Assembly (NCBI GenBank): GCA_029211065.1
Contig: JARGFK010000022.1
Location: 1 to 51,880 of the forward strand
Source of the DNA: Desulfobacterales bacterium
GTDB lineage: Bacteria > Desulfobacterota > Desulfobacteria > Desulfobacterales > JARGFK01
Direction of reading: 5' to 3'
Length of the DNA stretch: 51,880 nucleotides
The notes under the pieces were generated by a model that saw nothing but the letters and a program-made list of their open reading frames with translations, had not been told where the DNA came from and searched no databases. The stretch's first letter is position 1. Each line of letters starts with the position of its first letter. This document shows positions 51,221 through 51,880 of this stretch, in pieces. A program made the translations under genes and the position numbers.

Positions 51221-51640
51221 TCATCCTGACCCCATTGCATCCCAATTTTCAATCTCCAGATGGGGTACCCTTTCAAATTCCCTCGTGTTGTTTGTAATGA
51301 GCACCGCACCGAGAAAAAGAGCGTGAACGGCAATGAGTAGATCCATAGCGCCGATCGGCGTTCTTTGCTTCTGAAGCCCTGTACGAATTTTTCCATAAAG
51401 CGGAGAAGCCTCGCACGGCCAATCTACAGCGGTCGCATAGTCCAGAAAATCCTTTAGAGCCGCTTCATTTTGTTTTTTCTTCAGAGAATGCGCAACACCA
51501 AACCAGAGTTCCGCCGCGACGATACTGGATATCCCAACTTCTTCCGGAGAAAGGCGGTCCAACCGGCTGCGCATCGCTTCCGGACGATTCTTGATCAAAG
51601 CAATGCAGGCATCGGTGTCCAGCATGTAACGGATCACCAT
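51221..51640 (-). CDS. VapC-type PIN-domain toxin
   Basis: A 139-residue PIN ribonuclease toxin. The first catalytic acid is in YMLDTDACIALIK (Asp8 and Asp10), then Glu in VAAELWFGVAHS (about 44), Asp in IGAMDLLIAVHAL (about 100) and Asn-Asn-Thr-Arg-Glu-Phe near 119. These match VapC active sites. It would be expected to cut tRNA or rRNA, but the target is unknown. The gene overlaps vapB by 7 bp on the minus strand. Length is typical. Confidence 0.9.
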   Translation of the reverse strand: MVIRYMLDTDACIALIKNRPEAMRSRLDRLSPEEVGISSIVAAELWFGVAHSLKKKQNEAALKDFLDYATAVDWPCEASPLYGKIRTGLQKQRTPIGAMDLLIAVHALFLGAVLITNNTREFERVPHLEIENWDAMGSG

Positions 51641-51861
51641 GAAGTTTGCTCCTCCAAGGCCAGATCTTCGATTGACTTCGGAAAGACGACGCTGAATCGC
51701 CGCCCTCGAACGAAATACTCCTGCCAGGTCTTTTTTAAAGGTCGCAGCACCAAGTCCCCGTCTTTCCGGAATACATGAACTTCCGCGACATCGAGCTTGA
51801 ATTCCTTAGGCAATCTGACCGCCTGTGAATTTCCCGATTTGAACACCCTTGCCGTCTTCAT
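51634..51861 (-). CDS. VapB-type AbrB-fold antitoxin
   Basis: A 75-residue antitoxin. The N-terminal swapped-hairpin domain (AbrB/MazE fold) is clear: ARVFKSGNSQAVRLPKEF (about 4-21), the usual DNA-binding motif. The C-terminal part (about 45-75, WQEYFVRGRRFSVVFPKS) would wrap the toxin. GGAGGTGAGGA lies about 5 bases before the ATG. The region upstream is cut off by the window edge 19 bases later, so the promoter is not visible. Confidence 0.88.
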   Translation of the reverse strand: MKTARVFKSGNSQAVRLPKEFKLDVAEVHVFRKDGDLVLRPLKKTWQEYFVRGRRFSVVFPKSIEDLALEEQTSW

Positions 51862-51880
51862 GGTATCCTCACCTCCATTT

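Overview
The window looks like a chromosomal segment of an uncultured Desulfobacterota (delta-proteobacterial) bacterium, most likely Desulfobacteria-like. This rests on gene content and familiar protein families, not on any marker search. Signs used: a diderm envelope (Mla/MCE lipid transport, lipoprotein, class A PBP), the non-mevalonate isoprenoid pathway (dxs, ispF, ispA), an ADP-forming acyl-CoA synthetase, LDH-like malate dehydrogenase, MglA-type GTPase and PilZ signalling, an EF-G2-type GTPase, and several toxin-antitoxin pairs. No rRNA, tRNA, CRISPR, transposase or phage gene was seen.

Layout. 1-2.4 kb: a broken DUF429-like gene, a nitroreductase and an Old Yellow Enzyme family oxidoreductase. 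2.4-7.8 kb: recB and recD without recC. 7.8-8.1 kb: a structured repeat region. 8.1-9.1 kb: fabH. 9.3-13.1 kb (minus strand): a lipid-transport operon of STAS-MlaE permease, MlaF ATPase, MlaD and a PqiC-type lipoprotein. 13.3-15.9 kb (minus): a small Cys-rich protein and an ADP-forming acyl-CoA synthetase. 16.2-22.0 kb (plus): two uncharacterised genes, a class A penicillin-binding protein, a possible 47-residue peptide, a TPR/SPOR membrane protein and a decayed MFS transporter. 22.1-28.0 kb: ispF-cysS-uvrB-uvrC. 28.0-28.9 kb: mdh on the opposite strand. 29.2-33.0 kb: a signalling cluster (repeat-helix protein, MglA-like GTPase, DUF4388/cyclic-nucleotide-like protein, PilZ protein) and a phosphodiesterase. 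33.1-37.7 kb: purC, a ParB-like gene, a cytidylate-kinase-like gene, a radical SAM protein of the spore photoproduct lyase family and a secreted nuclease. 37.7-45.7 kb (minus): EF-G2, then xseA-xseB-ispA-dxs-tlyA (transcribed right to left) and a small unknown gene. 45.9-46.6 kb: a BAX inhibitor-1 family protein. 46.7-51.9 kb: glmM and a GlmU-C-like beta-helix protein interleaved with three toxin-antitoxin pairs (MazEF, DUF433/DUF5615, VapBC).

How it fits together. Most genes are housekeeping: DNA repair (RecB/RecD, UvrB/UvrC, ExoVII), envelope building (fabH, Mla, PBP, GlmM) and isoprenoid supply (IspF, Dxs, IspA). The parts most worth a second look are the MglA-like GTPase cluster with a degenerate two-CNB-domain partner, the uncharacterised pair and micro-ORF around the PBP gene, the twice-deleted MFS gene, and a 43-bp repeat shared by the fabH upstream region and the DUF433 antitoxin promoter about 40 kb away. 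Several start codons were moved inward from the longest open frame on the basis of family N-termini and ribosome binding sites. These choices are stated per gene.
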